Position numbers and translations under genes: made by a program
Shown: positions 62,850-64,000 of the stretch, in pieces
How the letters are laid out: each line of letters begins with the position of its first letter
Numbering within the stretch: position 1 is the stretch's first letter
NCBI GenBank assembly: GCA_036250195.1
Contig: JAVHZZ010000003.1
Location: 299,027,565 to 299,091,564, forward strand
Source of the DNA: Mixophyes australis
Taxonomy: Eukaryota; Chordata; Amphibia; Anura; Limnodynastidae
Length of the DNA: 64,000 nucleotides
Direction of reading: 5' to 3'
Notes under the pieces: generated by a model
Told to the model about the DNA's origin: nothing
Database searches by the model: none
What the model saw: only the letters and a program-made list of their open reading frames with translations

Positions 62850-64000
62850 CAGTGGGGTCTTCTGGTAAAGATAATTACAAATATGGCCGCTTAATTCCTA
62901 CATCATTACTGGTCACTTTATTAGCAGTGGCGAAAACCTGTGTTTGAAGGGATTGGAGAGCTTGGCAGCTCCAAAGGACATGCAATGTGTCTCCCACCAG
63001 ATTACATTGGCGTCAACAAAACTTCGAGTGTGAGGGCCACATTCTGTGGAGCCTAGCAGGAGTAAGATAACCGATTTATCAATTTAATTGACATTTTGCG
63101 TGGTTGAGGCACTTGGACATACAATGGACGTTCATGAACATGACTTCACACTGTTTATCAGTAAGGTCTAATTGGAGATCAGCTTCCCATTGAATTTGAC
63201 TATTTGTTTTGCGAGGGGATCTAGTAGAGGAAGTCACCCCATACCAAAAGGTAATACCAGCCTTATCTCCCTTAGTTAGCTTTGAAAAAAGCAAACCGGG
63301 GGATGTTGTAGACTTAGATTTTGCTTCGGAATGAAGGAGACCTAGGGCCTGAGTCATAAAGGAAGGTAAGGCATAAAAAGGAGTAAATGTTCTCTGGGAC
63401 AAACTATGTTAATCAATGCCAGGGGTGCATATTAGTTTATTATTTTGCACATCAGTTAAATACTGGCTGTTTTTTCATCTAGCACACAAATACGTAATCG
63501 CTTTATTTGTACACTGAAATTTAAAGTTGATGTAGGACATGCCCTACCCCAACTATAAATCTGTCCCCACATTTTACATTTACCTCCCCCTCCAATGCAA
63601 CATGGTTTTGCCCAAATACAAAGTTTCTCCTTTTTTATGCTTAATGACTCAGGCCCCTAGTGGAAGTAGTCCTGAAGCTGTCAGAATGTAAGTAAACCCT
63701 GCGGGTCAAATAGGGCACTTTGGGTGTTAATGTCATTAGCTTTCCAAAGGAACAAATTAAGGTCTGAGATTAACTTGGTCAGAGCAGTAATGAAGAGGTT
63801 TTTAGTAGATAGGGCTATGTCTTTGTTTGCCTCTACCATCCTATCCCAGACCACCAGCAGGTCCCCAGTCATCCTGGGGAGACTAGCTCCAGGGGGTCTC
63901 CAAGATCTCGGTACCCAGAGCAAGTCAGCCAGCAGAAATATACGGATTAAGGGATCATTTGAAACCTACTCAGAGATTGGTCTCTGTCCCTACATAGTAA
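62850..64000 (-). pseudogene. Tx1/L1-like LINE ORF2 relic, interrupted by MITE
   Basis: Minus-strand fragments of the region downstream of the RT: at 63681-63923, LPRMTGDLLVVWDRMVEANK and ITALTKLISDLNLFLW. After the MITE, at 63079-63340, SPGLLFSKLTKGDKAGITFW, QIQWEADLQLDLTDKQCEVM and SKCLNH follow. The next part (63070 down to about 62870) keeps traces of the 'W.C....FW' C-terminal block. The order matches the LINE at 22420-24538. The element continues beyond the window edge. Confidence 0.65.
63345..63656. mobile_element. MITE family B copy 2 (TSD CTA), inside LINE relic
   Basis: From GGGCCTGAGTCATAAAGGAA to TTAATGACTCAGGCCC, flanked by CTA at 63342-63344 and 63657-63659. It is related to the copy at 61869 but in the opposite orientation: AACTATAAATCTGTCCCCAC here corresponds to the complement of a block near 61970. 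It separates two LINE coding fragments, so it inserted after the LINE. Confidence 0.78.

Larger units (their letters stand above)
48960..64000 (+). other. MTHFD1L: MTHFD1L intron, >15 kb, terminal exon not found
   Basis: The donor GTAAGT is clear. I looked for an exon coding MSTMPGLPTRP and FYDIDLD before a stop and did not find it, so the intron appears to extend past the window. Recognised repeats are listed separately. Nothing was recognised in about 48960-49480, 50560-51430, 51745-53540, 53710-55370, 56070-57770 and 59140-60870. Confidence 0.65.

Overview
This window is vertebrate nuclear DNA, almost certainly from an anuran amphibian. The only cellular gene I can support is an internal part of MTHFD1L, the mitochondrial monofunctional C1-tetrahydrofolate synthase (10-formyl-THF synthetase), on the + strand. 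Seven exons, all with GT-AG borders, lie at 1219-1330, 30216-30355, 32039-32080, 37772-37872, 41660-41837, 48343-48450 and 48807-48959. They join in frame to 834 nt (278 codons), covering most of the C-terminal half of the formyl-THF synthetase domain. Exons upstream of 1219 lie outside the window. The last coding piece, about 29 residues including the stop, was not found in the 15 kb after 48959. The frog assignment rests on the mix of repeats: a tRNA-derived SINE with an L2-like tail, L2 with a GGCGCC-type 3' tail, Tx1/L1-like LINEs, hAT MITEs and snapback repeats typical of frog introns. It is an inference from recall, not from a search.

The remaining ~99% is intron, and much of it is recognisable transposon sequence. 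Intron 1331-30215 holds a MITE (3574-3854), a hAT end (to 6965), a Helitron coding relic split by a solo LTR (8598-9239), a decayed Tx1/L1-like LINE (about 10205-13190), a long (CA)n tract, an L2 relic, a hAT element with a clean 8-bp target duplication and a SINE inside it (17674-19525), a Helitron-like non-autonomous element (about 19553-20170), a second MITE copy (20884-21169), a 5'-truncated Tx1/L1 copy (22420-24538) and a snapback palindrome (24929-25103). The small introns carry an inverted/tandem repeat cluster (30720-31805), a long L2 reverse transcriptase frame on the minus strand (33030-35262), hAT-type repeats (36094-37155), a second (CA)n tract and an L2 tail with a snapback element inside it (about 47300-47550).

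The 15 kb downstream of the last visible exon contains two more MITE copies (51446-51735, 55382-55718), a hAT MITE carrying ZNF143-like motifs (53551-53699), a tRNA-SINE (about 55738-56066), a second solo LTR of the same family (58505-59130), a Penelope-like reverse transcriptase relic (about 60880-61580), a Tc1/mariner transposase relic (62200-62840) and a minus-strand Tx1/L1 relic interrupted by a MITE (62850-64000).

I found no RNA gene, CRISPR array, operon or prokaryotic feature. The most interesting signals are a MITE family verified by four perfect 8-bp target duplications, RFX X-box-like palindromes inside both solo LTRs, and ZNF143-like motifs in both arms of a hAT MITE. I saw no convincing undescribed multi-gene system.
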